Source: Camarhynchus parvulus (Eukaryota; Chordata; Aves; Passeriformes; Thraupidae). Taken from it: a stretch of 64,000 nt of DNA. Location of the stretch: positions 7,178,001 to 7,242,000 of the forward strand of contig NC_044581.1 of assembly GCF_901933205.1 (NCBI RefSeq). The letters are read 5' to 3'. A program made the translations under genes and the position numbers. Shown one piece after another: positions 9,726 through 21,600 of this stretch. Below the pieces are notes generated by a model. The model was not told the origin of the DNA. It saw only the letters and a list, made by a program, of their open reading frames with translations, and ran no database searches. Numbering within the stretch: position 1 is the stretch's first letter; each line of letters starts with the position of its first letter.

Positions 9726-11899
9726 TTTATTCAAAATCACATTTTAAAACATTTGTACTTGGATCTCTAAGCCTGTAGCCCAGAGCTCTGTGTTTGACAG
9801 CCTGCACCTACAGCCAAGATTCATTTTAAGATTTCATGCAGAGATTGCTGACAGTCCTTAATAACTGACAGAAGCTGTTCCAAGAGATCAATAGCATGTG
9901 CTAAGATAGCTGGAAGCACATCAGTGGAGCAATCACATCTGTCATTGCAAAAGGCAATCAGGTCTCCTCTCTCTTGTTTTGACCTAAGATATTTTTCTAA
10001 AAAAAAAAGGTTTAATCAGACACAGACTATTCCTGATGTGCTGCTCACTGAACTGGCATTTTCATGACTTGGCTTAGAAGTCTGTGACCAGTTCCAGCCT
10101 CATTAAGGGTATAATGTTAATGGTCCCCAAAATAGCTCTCTCTTGTGCCCAAATCCATCCATGTGCCAGCAGTGGGGGCATTACAAGAAGCAGACACGAC
10201 TGGAGGAATTCTGCTGGGACAGAGGCACCAGGTCCTGCTGTGACAGGTGAGCTGTCCCCTGCCTGTGACCAGCCCACACCTCTGCCTGCCCTGCAGGATA
10301 GCCCTGGGCTCCTGTAGCTCAATTGTTTCACTTCCAGTCTTGGAAATAGCACCTGGCAACTCAGATTTTTACAAAACAACTCATCAGAAGGGATCACAGG
10401 GAGAAGGGTGGGTGAGCTTCCAGGTGCTGCTTTCTGAGCATCTTTCTGTCAGGCTGGGCTGCTCTGAGGGACAGAGGGGATCCAGCAGCAGGGGTTACAC
10501 ACAGCAGAAAATCTCCAGAGCTGCCTGTAAGAGGCTGCACATTCTGTTTGTAAGAAAGCTGTGATCTCTGGCTTCCTCAGAGTAACTCCACTCTTGCTGT
10601 ACCATGACTCCAAGCTCCTGGAAAATGCCAGTGGGGCACATCTGGCCCTGGCAGCACGTGTGTGTGGTTGCTCTGTATCAGTTCTCATGAGCCTTATAAA
10701 CCACATCACCCCCATTTACTCATTGCCCAGGAGGCTCTGAAGGATCCTTCCATTTTTCTTTGCTCTGTGGGTGTTTGATCCTGGAGATGCAGTGGCTGGG
10801 AGCAGCAGCCTGATCCATCTCTTGGAGGGTGGAAGCTGCCACAAGGTTCCCCTAAAGCCTTTCATCCAGCTACTGAATCAGATAATCCCTTTGGGATGAG
10901 ACAAGACATAAGAAAACAAACCCCAAATCCCCAGAATCACAAAGGGTCATAAATGTTACAAGAAATTAATCACTTTTGTACAGTTTTCCCCATGTCTGGT
11001 AAGTCCCTGGGAGCCTTTTCAGTGGTGCTGCTGAGCCTCAGAAGCGATGAATGTCCACACATGTAACATGGTGTGAGTTTAAGCAAACCCTTCTGTCACT
11101 GCTTTGAAGTATTTGTCTCAAACACTTCTAAAGAAAAAAACCCAACTTTTTCCAAGCATTCCTGCATAGGTGTGTGAAAAAAAATAACTTAAACAAGCAG
11201 TAAAATCTGGAACACACCAAGACAATCTGGAGTTTTGGCAGGAAGCTCAGGTGATGTCAGGAAACAATTCTAAACAGAAAAGTTTCTATGGATTTTTTTT
11301 TTTTTTTGAGACCTAATTGGAAACAGATTTTTGCTTTGGATTTAAACACTTTCCTGCAGCATCTGCAGTGTTATCCCTGCCTCATGCATGTCAGGAACAG
11401 AAGGGTATGAAGCAGGGGAGGGAAAAGCTCAGCTCCCTCCTGTTCCTGTTATTGCTGCAGGTTTAGCCTGTCTTTGGACAGTCATGCATCATTTTCTTGA
11501 GGTTATTACCCAGCAGATTTCAAGGTAAATTACAAAACCCAGCAAGGCTCCTGTCCATGGAGGTCCATCCTTCTGCCCACATAAATCCAGCAAGGGATTT
11601 TGGAGCTTTGAGAAGAATGAGGAGCTGGGGTGGGGTGCTCTTCCATATTAATGTTTTTGCAGTCAAGTCGAGCAGAGAACGTCAGAGACACTGAGGACTC
11701 CAAAACCATAAACCTGACACAAAAACCAGCCTGCAAACCACTGTCTGGAAAGCTTGTTAATTAAATAAATTAAATAAATTATCTTTGTGTCAGCTGAGAC
11801 TTCCAGTAGTAACACACAGAGATAATAATGGGTAGACCCAGGAGAACATTCAAGACATGTAAACCCATCCCTGAGGTGTGACAGTGCCCTAGAATTGCA

Positions 11900-12150
11900 G
11901 CTGTTATTGTACAGATTTATTTAGATTCTAATATTTAAAGTATAAATTATTAACAAATATAAAATATAGATATTAAGATATGGAGTTTGCCTGTATTAAT
12001 ACTGATGTTCTTTTTTTAATGCTGACCTTATCTCCAGAGGAAGTTTTAAAATATTATGCTGAAAATTTGTTTAAATATTTAAATATGAAATATTAATATA
12101 TATTAAGTAAATATTAATAAAGTATTGATGAGCACTCCTATATCTTTGTC
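11900..12150. other. AT-rich tract
   Basis: Long runs of A and T with many AATATT and TTTAAATAT words (for example 11925-12000 and 12060-12120). No gene or promoter is evident. Confidence 0.6.
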
Positions 12151-12395
12151 TAAAGCCCTCTTTAGGTTTTCTTAACTAAAAATGCCACGTGATCAAATTG
12201 ATTAGTTAATTTATTAGCTGCCATATTCAAAGTTTTCTTGTTTTTTTTTATTTTTTGGGTCTCGCTTCTCACCTGTTCCCTATTCTAAAAAATGACACAA
12301 GGAGCATCTAATTAAAGAGATCTGTCATGTTAGCATTGTGTTAATTGGCTTTTAAATAAATAGCAGCCCTGTTCCTTCCTCCAGGCCTGATGGGA

Positions 12396-12460
12396 TGGAA
12401 TGGAATGGAATGGAATGGAATGGAATGGAATGGAATGGAATGGAATGGAATGGAATGGAA
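12396..12460 (+). repeat. (TGGAA)13 pentanucleotide microsatellite
   Basis: Thirteen perfect tandem copies of TGGAA, flanked by single-base variants TGGGA (12391-12395) and TGGGG (12461-12465). The opposite strand reads (TTCCA)n. The array is uninterrupted, which suggests recent expansion or active length variation. Confidence 0.98.
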
Positions 12461-14215
12461 TGGGGAGGCACAAGGCAGGGCTGAGCTCCCTTTGTGCAGG
12501 GGGAGCTGCTGGTTGGGCACTGCTGCCCATCAAAGAGCAGCCTGAATTCCCTCAGGAATGTCTGGGAGTACTTTCCTTGGAGCAACGGTGCCACGAGGGT
12601 GTTTTGGTGGTGCTGTCTTTCTTCCACTGTCCCCTAAAATTGGATTGAGCCTCAGAAATACCAATATTTTACTATCCAGTTGTTTTTCTTAAAATGTTTC
12701 ATCTTTCTTGCTTGAACAGTATCAGCAATGAGAAGTTGACGTGATTATCTATGAAAAAGTCTTGTTCCCCACATCATCTTTGATGATCAGTGCTGTCTGG
12801 AGCTACAAGCTGTCTCTGGAAGCTACTGACTTTAATTCTTGCATCCATTTACAGAGGGTTTCCTTCCCCTCCCCATTCTTTTCCAGACATGCTTTTGACT
12901 CCCTTTTCTGTGGCCATTTATATGAGAAATAGCAAAAAAACCTTCCAGACATCAGGTTGTTCTAGGATTTACAGGTTTGTTCTTGCCACTCAGTGTTTTC
13001 TGTGGGGGTGAACCAGAGAACATTGTGGGATCTGCAGAAGCAGAGTTAATTAATTTTTATGTCAGTGACTGGTATTTCTCAATTCCCAAAAGTAAACTCA
13101 CTCTTGTCTCCTGAATCTCTGTTGTAGAAAGCAGCTCCTGCACAGGGTAGGTCTGATAATCATAAATTATTCACTGACCAACACAGTTTTGTGTTTGGGC
13201 ACCTTCATTTTTACATGCAGACCTCAAAGTTACCTTTTCTCAGCTGGGTTGAATTTATCCTATGAGCATCAATTCTACAGCTGAAGCCTTTCTTGCAGGC
13301 AAAGTGGGATTTTCTATGTTTTTTTCTATATTTTTTAAATTCTTAGATAATATTGGGTGCAGATGGATGTCACAGAGTTTGTGTTAATCAAGGCTCCTGA
13401 TAACTATCCAAATAAAAATCACATTCAACTCTTCTGCCCTGGTTGGTGAAACAAGATTTCATGCTTGACCTTCCCATAAGAGCTCATTTAATGGTTTTGA
13501 TCTTAATTAACTGCAGTTAAAGAAAGCAGCTGCTGTGTTTGAGGACAATTTTATACTACCCCATCTTATTGAATCTGGAAAAGGTGGCGTTGCCCTTTCT
13601 AGTGCTCCGTGAGGAGGTTCAGTTGGCCTGAAAATAAATTCATTCTAATGAATTTATTGTGGTAAATTCACCACTGAATTTACTGTCATGTGCAACAGGG
13701 AAGTGACAGCTCCTCCTCTTCCCCTACGCTCTGTATCTGCATAAATGAAAATACTAAATGGGTATCTCTAACAAAGATTTAATTCACTATACAGGTACAA
13801 GTATTTTTTATTTTAATTGAAGTGTAATTTTGTCTTGTGCCACTGAAGGGTGAGTCTGTACATCCTGGCTGGATGAAAAGTCTATTTTCAAACATTAATA
13901 TCTGCATTTCCTCCAAGCTTCAGATAAACTCTGAGTCTTCTGATTTCCAATTTCTTTTTTTTTTTTTTATGGAATTGTCTCAAAAATGTTATGCTGCTTG
14001 ATATTTCTAACATCAAATAGTAACATATTAACATTTTGCATTTAACATCATCCCTTTTTTTTTTTTAGGCAGTGTTTAAAGTTGTTCTCTCTCCAAAGGC
14101 AGGGAGAGGAAAAGCAGCAAAGCTCAATAGTCTATTACTGCATTAACAAACAGTGCACAATGACATTTACAGTGGCCCTGTTGAGGTACGGCCAGGACCA
14201 GATCCCACTGAACCA

Positions 14216-14310
14216 GAATTCCTGCATTCCCCATCCCTGGAAGTGTTCAAGGCCAGGCTGGACCAGGCTTGGAGCACCTGATCTACTCTAAGGTGTCCCT
14301 GCCCATGATC
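14216..14310 (+). mobile_element. CR1 LINE fragment
   Basis: Forward-orientation CR1 3' region: CATCCCTGGAAGTGTTCAAG, GCCAGGCTGGACCAGGCTTG, and the AGGTGTCCCTGCCCATG block. Short, diverged and without coding capacity. Confidence 0.85.
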
Positions 14311-14607
14311 ACGGATTTGTGCAACATCTGCACATCTTTAACAAAATGGAAAATTGCACCTCTCTTCAGATTTTTGTGGGTTTTTTTAGGGCAGATCAGC
14401 AAAGTCAGATTAGTCCAGATGAAAAATATTCCATCTGCCCCCTCTGCTGGTGTCCCTGCTCTAAGGCTGAAAATGCTTTCCAAAACTGCAGTGGTCAGGA
14501 GAACTCAGGGAGCTTACAGGAGAGGGCACCCTCCCTCCACAGCCACAGCAATCTGTCTACAAAATTTATCAATCACCAGCAACTGAGATGGCTTAAAACA
14601 CCAAATT

Positions 14608-14712
14608 GGAATTCTTGCATTCCCCACTCCTGCAAGTGTCCAAGGCCAGGCCAAGGACTCTCCAGGGCTTGGAGTGACCTGGTCTAGTGGAAAGTGGCAC
14701 TGACCATGGCAG
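14608..14712 (+). mobile_element. CR1 LINE fragment
   Basis: A second forward CR1 fragment 300 bases after the first, with CCACTCCTGCAAGTGTCCAA, GGCTTGGAGTGACCTGGTCT and AGTGGAAAGTGGCACTGACC. The copy carries a local rearrangement relative to the 14.2 kb fragment, so they look like separate insertions, not one duplicated block. Confidence 0.8.
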
Positions 14713-15530
14713 ATTGCAGGATTTTACAATTCTAATACCTGGATGGCCAAGCCTGGGAATTGTTGGGAGTACAAAGTGGGTAGGACCAGGCACAATGGCC
14801 ATTTCTAGCAGAGATAAGGGTGTTCTGGGAAGGGTGGATTCCCAAACAGCCCCCTGAATCTATCTACCCTCTTCAGGGGATTCCCTATATATGGAAAATG
14901 CCATGATGAATTTTCCATCTGAGGTGTGTCATGAGTGTCACAGCGCAGAGTGGGATTCCTGCTTTTCAATAGCAGACTTTCTTTATCCCTGGTTAGTTAA
15001 AGGCGGAGAAAAAAAAGAAAGAAGGGACAGAGAATGTCACTTAACTTGCAAAAAGGCTGGAAAAAGTATGGAAAATTCCAATTCTGAAATCCAAAGATTT
15101 CAGGAAAACACCTCTGATTTAGGAGCTCATTTATTTTTGTTGCACCCTCTCAAAATGCATTGTCTAATCTGGGATTCCTGACATGCAGCTCACTCTGTGG
15201 AAGTCCAGGTTGGCAATAGATAGATTTCTACTTATGCTAATAAAACCAAATATTTTTTGCTCATTGTTTGGGTGCCAGATATGGAATAGGGGGAAAAATT
15301 GTTTGTGTACTTTTCAGTGCTTAAAATGACAGGCACCCTCAGCCTCACCCCAATAACCTGCTGGGTTAGGTTTGGTCAGAGAAATGTTACTTCAACCTGT
15401 TCCCAGTACTCTGAGGGGGTATTTAAACACCCCAGGGACAACTGCTCCTCTCAGGGCTCCCTGCCTCCTCCTGCATCCCATGCTGAAATCATGCCACAAA
15501 ACAAGTAAGATTCATATAAAGAAAATAACC

Positions 15531-15536
15531 TTTATT
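15531..15536 (-). terminator. Alternative distal polyadenylation signal (PLEKHG4 or unannotated minus-strand transcript)
   Basis: TTTATT on the plus strand is AATAAA on the minus strand, followed on that strand by T- and GT-rich sequence (TTATTTTCTTTATATG and onward). It could be a distal PLEKHG4 site, 1.3 kb past the proximal one. Confidence 0.35.
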
Positions 15537-16814
15537 AGACAAATCAATCAAACCCTGAAGAAAGAGTGTCAGGTAAACAATACTAAAGGTTTGTCCAGCA
15601 ATTTAGAAACTTTTGAAACTGAGAAATTCCAGACGTTTCATGTTCCTCTTGTTGCATTAGTAACTTCTCTCCCTCTTATGACATGAGCTATTGTTGTCTT
15701 GACAGTCCAGAAACTTTGCATTAACCCAGCAATTATCTCAAAATAGTAACTTGTAAAATATTCCCTGTATAACTGTTTCCCACGCAATTTTGTACAAAGG
15801 TGTCAATTGTATTTTCCTTGCTGTCTGAAAAAAGAACAAGGTTTAAAAACATCCAGCTTATTAAAAATAAACAAGTGTTTTACATACAGTACAGGAATTT
15901 CCAAACTTGAAGGGACACTGTCTCCAGGGTGGCTGTGGGGTGTAACACCCATGTCTGCCAAGGGGAGAAAACTGCAGTTAAATAAATTACAACTCCATCT
16001 TCTTCCTCAGGCCAAATGTAGCACTTCTCCCACACCTGCAGGAGCCTGATTTACAGCCCTGCATAAACCAGGAGTAAACAGGAACTTGGCAGCCAAGTAA
16101 CGACTGTTTCCAGAAATGCTAATTTTCATTTTGTCCAAGAACAGAGGGAGGGTGTCACAGCCACACAGCGACCTTGGATGTTACTCATGAAAAAGCCACC
16201 TTGGAACACAGGGCTCGTTTGGCCTCCAGTTACTTCAAACAACGTCCACTTAAGGTTCAGCATTATGATCAACCCATTATGCTCAAAACCTGTTGGTCTC
16301 GAATGCCAGCACATCCAAAGCTCCTCAAACAAGCCACAACAGTGGGACTGAAGTACCAGAAGAGGGGCTGAGTCAGAGATGAAGCAAGGAGCTTGTCAGT
16401 CCAAAACCAGGGCTGCAGCCAGGACAAAGCACAATGAAGCCTGAACTAAGCCACCGGAACCTGAGCCAGCAGGGCAAGAGAGGAACTTGCACTGGGACAG
16501 CAGCTACAGGGGGCAAGTGGCTAAAATTAGAGCCAGGAACTCTGGTGCCTCCAGAGCTCCACCAGACAGCTCCCTTGTCCTCACTCCTACTGACACCTCT
16601 GCTGGCTGCTCCTCTCTGGGTCAGCCTCCCCACTGGCATCAGGGCAGTCTGCCTGGGCATCTCCTCCTTCTCTGGTGAATGCACTGAGGATTTACAGGTG
16701 GAGCTGGCAGTCAGAGCAGAGGTGGCACAGGCAGAGCGGCAGAGCTGACAGATAGTTATGAGAGAGATTAGCTCAGCACCAAGGCATTGGAAGAACCATC
16801 TGAAGAAACAATTC

Positions 16815-17356
16815 ATAACAATGAAATTGCTTTTATTAGAATGGAAGTATTAAGCCAAGGAAATAAATTATTGCTACAATAGACATATTTAGAACATAAG
16901 GAAGGACGTTAAATCTTGAGCTTCAGGTCACTATAACCCTGAAAAAGAAAGTTAGACTACTTTTTTTAAATACCTCAATTTCTCTTCATGCCCTTCCAAA
17001 AACTTTATAAAATGTGCAGCTTACACAACAAATAGTAACAGAGTCACTTGTAATAAAAATCTGTACAACTCATAGCTTTAAAAATAATACTTTTTTTTTC
17101 CCAAACTGCTATGTTACTTATTACTTATAAATATAAGGCTAATGAGCTTTAAATGCCCAAGGTCCCATCCAACACCAAAGCTATTACATTTAGTTGACAG
17201 AAGCCTTCCTGGGACTTCACCTCAGGCAGAGGTCAAATTTTGGGCTGTCTGAAAGAGCCTGATAATGGGCAAAAAAATATCTTCAAGAATGAAGACTGTG
17301 TCCTTCTGCTGGTCAGAGGCCTGGGATCTTCAGTGAGTTTGAAATGGCAATCAAAC
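16815..17356 (-). other. PLEKHG4: Proposed terminal exon of PLEKHG4 (3' UTR, or alternative C-terminus)
   Basis: The minus strand has an acceptor TGCTGTGTTCCAG ending at 17357. It could join the GTAAGT donor that follows 18546, and the exon would end near the polyadenylation signal at 16832. In the main reading this is 3' UTR. In the exon-skipped reading the frame stays open through this exon to a TGA at 17233-17235. Both are predictions from splice-site matches and phase. Confidence 0.45.
16832..16837 (-). terminator. PLEKHG4: Probable PLEKHG4 polyadenylation signal
   Basis: Minus-strand AATAAA, followed on that strand by a T/GT-rich stretch (CATTGTTATGAATTGTTTCT) at the expected distance. 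It lies about 520 bases beyond the acceptor of the proposed terminal exon at 17356, giving a normal-sized last exon. Confidence 0.55.
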
Positions 17357-18545
17357 CTGGAACACAGCACCGTGCAATGGGTTAGACCAGCTGCACTCCT
17401 GGGATGTGGCAGGATCCCACAGGTCCCTCTGTCCTGGCCAGCAGTGACTTCACAAAACACTTGAAATCCACTGCTTGTCAGAGGTATTTTTTGGTGGGGA
17501 AAGAACAATCTCCTTGCAGGAGATGCACAGCTCATCCCTCTGTGTCTCAGGCCTCGCCCAAAGGCTTTGTGCTGCTGTCCCTACTGCTTCTGTGGCCACT
17601 TCAAAAATCTCATCTGTGACCCTCCAGAAGGGGCTCAGGATCTCACATCTGAACCTTGGCTGGTTCTGTACAGCTGGTTCTGAACTCCTGCCCCTGCAGG
17701 TCACAAGACATGGGCCTGCATGGTGCCACACCCCACAGTGCCAAACCTATGAGCCATTCACCACTCTGTGCCTTGACCATTCAAGCCCTAATCCTGCCTC
17801 TCCCATACCCCTCTGCTCCCTGTGACAGGGGAGGCTCAGCCCCAAGGACAGAGAGGAAAAGGCTGAGACAAGAGCAGGCTGGTTTGAGTGGGTCCTGACA
17901 AGACATCAAGGGCTGCCAGCCACGAGCAGGAGCCCTGCCTGGCTGCAAGTCCTGTCAGGGTTCATCCTCCCTGGATCAACAGTGACTTCCTTCCAGACAA
18001 GGCATCCTCCCAAAATCCCTAAATACTGAAGCAACCTCTGGCAGCTACCTCAGGACATCCTGACCATAACCTAGCAGGTTCCTTTGTCTGGCAAAGTACC
18101 ATTTCCTCTGGAGATTCAAAGGAAACTGTGGGATAAACCTGCCTTGGGGAGAATTACTGGGATTCCCCAAGGCAGTTCAGAGGGACTAAGAGCAGGATTT
18201 TGGCAAACAGCCACAAGAAGTAGATTAGTGGTTAGACAGGTGGGCAGCATTCAGAGGAAAGCAGCTCATCTGAACACTCAGGAGGTGGTCAAGCCTTTAG
18301 TACCTGAACGTGATTTTGTTTGTTTTGCTTCTGCAAGGTAGAAAGCATCAAACCAGCTGTTCAGAGTGTGGCTCCATGGGAGCTGCTCCTCTGTAACCAG
18401 ATGAATCAGAGCCTCAGACACCAGTCAGGAATGCATGGGGAAAACTCACAGAGGAGCTGAGGGTGAGATTCCCCTGACTCAGAGCTACTGACAAACCTGA
18501 CCAGCACTCAGAACTGCTGGAAAATCCCCTGCAGGGGCTACTTAC

Positions 18546-18621
18546 AACAACTCCACTTCCTGAGGCGGGGCCGAGGGGCTCACACTATTCTTGAGGGGCT
18601 TATGGTGACCTGGCCTGCTTT
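18546..18621 (-). CDS. PLEKHG4: PLEKHG4 exon (window exon 17): last coding segment and stop, overlapping a second open frame
   Basis: Acceptor TCTCTTCTGCAG, consensus GTAAGT donor at 18545-18540. Entered in phase 0 from the 19165 exon it encodes [13 protein letters not shown] and then TGA at 18582-18580. The stop is 34 bases before the donor, so it should not trigger nonsense-mediated decay. A second frame across the same bases ([20 protein letters not shown], then EVEL) is open and is reached if the 197-base exon is skipped. Confidence 0.7.
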
Positions 18622-21600
18622 CTGCAGAAGAGAGAAGCCAGTGTTAGTAGGGGGTTAGAGGACAACAGCATCAGGACAGGATCTAGTGGGAAGGGAAGCA
18701 GCTGAGAACTCTCAGGAACACACCGACATCTCAGAGCAACAGGCTCCCACTACTCCCTCTCATCATTCCCCAAAAAACGCCCAAACCTCCCAGGAAAGGA
18801 GCTTGGCAGCATGTGCAGCAGAGCTCCAGCCATTCCAGGAGGTTATATATGTACCCCAGCCCATGGCACCATTATAGCTCCTGTTTGTGCAACATCTCCT
18901 CCTTGTGCAGTCTCCAGCACTGCAGGTCCTTTCCAGCTCATCTCCTCAGGGATCCTGGCCACTGCAGGGGTGGCTCCTGCACCAGAGGCTCTTGCCTGCC
19001 CCAGAGGGGCCAAGTCTCTGCAAGAGGAAATGTCACTTCCCCACAGTCACCCCAAGCCCAAAAGCAGCATCTTCAGTCCCCCTGTGAGAGGCAGTGGCTT
19101 GAACTGGGGAGGCAGGTACAGGAGCAGGCAAAGTGAAGGGAGTGTTTTGGCTGCTTGCACTTACTGCAGAAATGTACTGGCTGTTTGTGAACCTGGGTCT
19201 GCCCTCCATGGCAGAGCTGTGCTGTGGGCCTACAGGCATGTAAGGGGGCGAGCCCATGTCTTCACAGAAGCTTTCTTGTGGGACGTTGGAGACACAGCCA
19301 CTGTCGGAGCCGCTGGAGCCAGTGGCTGACATGCAGTGCGATGACTCTGAGCTCTCTGTTGCTGGGGAAAGAGAGGAACGTCACTCTGACAGCCACAGCT
19401 TTGGGCTGCATATAACCCATGCCACATACACTTGATAATGTACCTGTCTGCAAGGGCACTGGCCACACTAGCCCACAGACCAGCCACACTCCTGTCTGGG
19501 CCTCTTTAAAGCCACAGACAACAAACCAACACAAGCAGGAAGAGTTATAATGGTGCTGGTGATTGGTATGGGCTGGCCAACAAAGTTCACATGAGGTAAG
19601 GCAAAGGGTGATGGGGCCAGGATGGTGAGGGCAAAGGACAGAGCACTTCACACCAGAGGGGCAGGGACGCAAGTCCCCAAGACCACAGCAGTACTAGTAC
19701 ACAGCACCAAGCCTGCCACAGCTATGGTTGCAGCTCAGCAGGTACTTTAGAAGCCCCATATTTGAGCTAACTCCTCTCATGGAACCTGAGACAGAGCTGG
19801 CATAGAAGGGCAGGGCCTTCATGCCCTGGTCTGGGTAGGAGACAGGGACTGCCATGACCCCAGTAAGCCTGGTCTGACCACTTAGCACAGAACAAGGTGC
19901 AGGGATGAGCCCACACATCCCAGGTGCTGCAGAGCAGAGGGGCTGTACGTACTCATTGAGGGCTGGCTGCTTGTCTCATGCTCCAGCTCATCTTCCTCGA
20001 TGCAAGTGCCAATGTCAAAGGGGCGCCTGGGGGCCAGGACCCCTGGCAGCAGAGCCTGGTCCAGGTACATGTGGAGGTTGAGGGGCCCCAGAAGGGAGGA
20101 GGAGGAGGAAGGGGAATAGGCAGTGGGGGTGCTGCCAGTGGAGAGCTGCGTCTGTGTCCTCTTGAAGGGGTTGGAATGGTCAAACAGAGACACTGCAATT
20201 GAGGCTCTGGTCCTGGCACCTGTCAGAAAACATACAAAAAACCCCCTGAGAATCAGTCCTGCCTCACTCACAAGGATCAAGGGGGAAGGCACAGCTGGCA
20301 CCTACCTCTGCCTTTCATGATGTAATCGATAGCACGGTCATTAATAGCTGCCTCACTGGGTTTGATATCCAGGAAGGGCTTGTTACCCACACCCATGGAG
20401 ACCATCTCCTGCATACGGATTTCTGGAGAGGAAGAGACCCACAGCCACATTGTGAGGCTGACCCAACCCAACCCTCCCCACAGGCATTATTCAGCCACAG
20501 GTTAGAGCAGTTGGGCTGGGCTGCTTCTGAACTGCTGAGATTAGATCTCCTCTCCCCTTGCTGCCCTCCCCAGCGCTGTGGAGTCTCCAGGAAGAAGCAA
20601 TCATGCCCTGCTCTGGCCAAGTAGCTCAGCGCCATGCCACCTACGAGAGTCCTGCCAAGCGGGAAGCCTGTGGGGGGTCAGGAGGGACTTGGTCAGCATG
20701 ATTCAGTAGCAAGCTCCAGTAGTGGCCCACATCACTGGGGAGACCAACAAGTCTTTCAGGGGCACAAACTGTGCTTACAGGACAAGGAACCCTGAGCATG
20801 GATCTTCTGTTCATGGAGAACAGGTGGGTGTCTACAGTCATACAGAGCTTGGACCAGTCGAGTTCCCTGGGGATGAGGAGCAGGGAAGGGACATGCCCAG
20901 CCAAGCCCAGCACATGCTCCTGAGGCTGCATGCTGGCACACAGCTGCTTGCTGCACAGAGCTGCCTGGTAACAGGATCCAAACCTACTCAGGACAGCATG
21001 AGCTGAACAGGGCTCCCGCACCTTTTGCGGCACAGAAGGAATTCCAGGAAGGAATCACACCTTTATTGCGGGCTGCCTGCTGCCACAGGATTTTGGCAAT
21101 GTCACTGGTCCAGGCCTGCTTAGTCTCAGCTGAGCTGGCCTGGAGGATGTAGGTGTCACTGGACTTCCGCCTTCGGAACCAGATCTCAAAGCGCAGGCCG
21201 CTGTCTCCACAGTTCTCTGTCAGACCAATGTCTGCAGTCTGGGAGAAGAGGAAAAGCAAAGCATAAACCAGACTGTACCAGGAGCAAAAGGAGTAAGCTG
21301 CTTGAACCTTGTGCTAGAGCTATCCCCAGCTTAGCAGACCTAAGAGGAAGGAGACTGAGGGTCTGGAAAGCAGCAGGTATGTCCTGAACATGGCTGGGCA
21401 CAGACAGTTCAGGCAATTCCTAGTGCTCCATCCAGAATTACCACCACTTCCCTGCCACATACACACTGCCTTTCCCTCATACTCCACAACCCTCAGAAAA
21501 CACTAGCCCCACATCTCACAGCACAGAGGACCTAGGCATTAATGAGTGAAATATCCTCTTCTGGCCTCACTGCATGGTTTGGAGGAGGCTTAGAAGTGGT

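Larger units (their letters stand above)
5489..15530. other. Intergenic region between TPPP3 and PLEKHG4
   Basis: About 10 kb lies between the two convergent genes. I find no coding exons: open frames are short and overlap shadows of CR1 fragments or simple repeats. The contents I can name are CR1 fragments at 6555-6745, 9355-9725, 14216-14310 and 14608-14712, a TGGAA array at 12396-12460, and AT-rich DNA around 11900-12150. In human, LRRC36 and KCTD19 lie in this interval. No leucine-rich repeat or BTB coding segment is visible here. Confidence 0.6.

Noticed and set aside
12352..12648. Repetitive open frames (MEWNG and SIPFH repeats) over the TGGAA array.
   Set aside because: A pentanucleotide repeat without stops reads open in all frames. 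There is no gene context.
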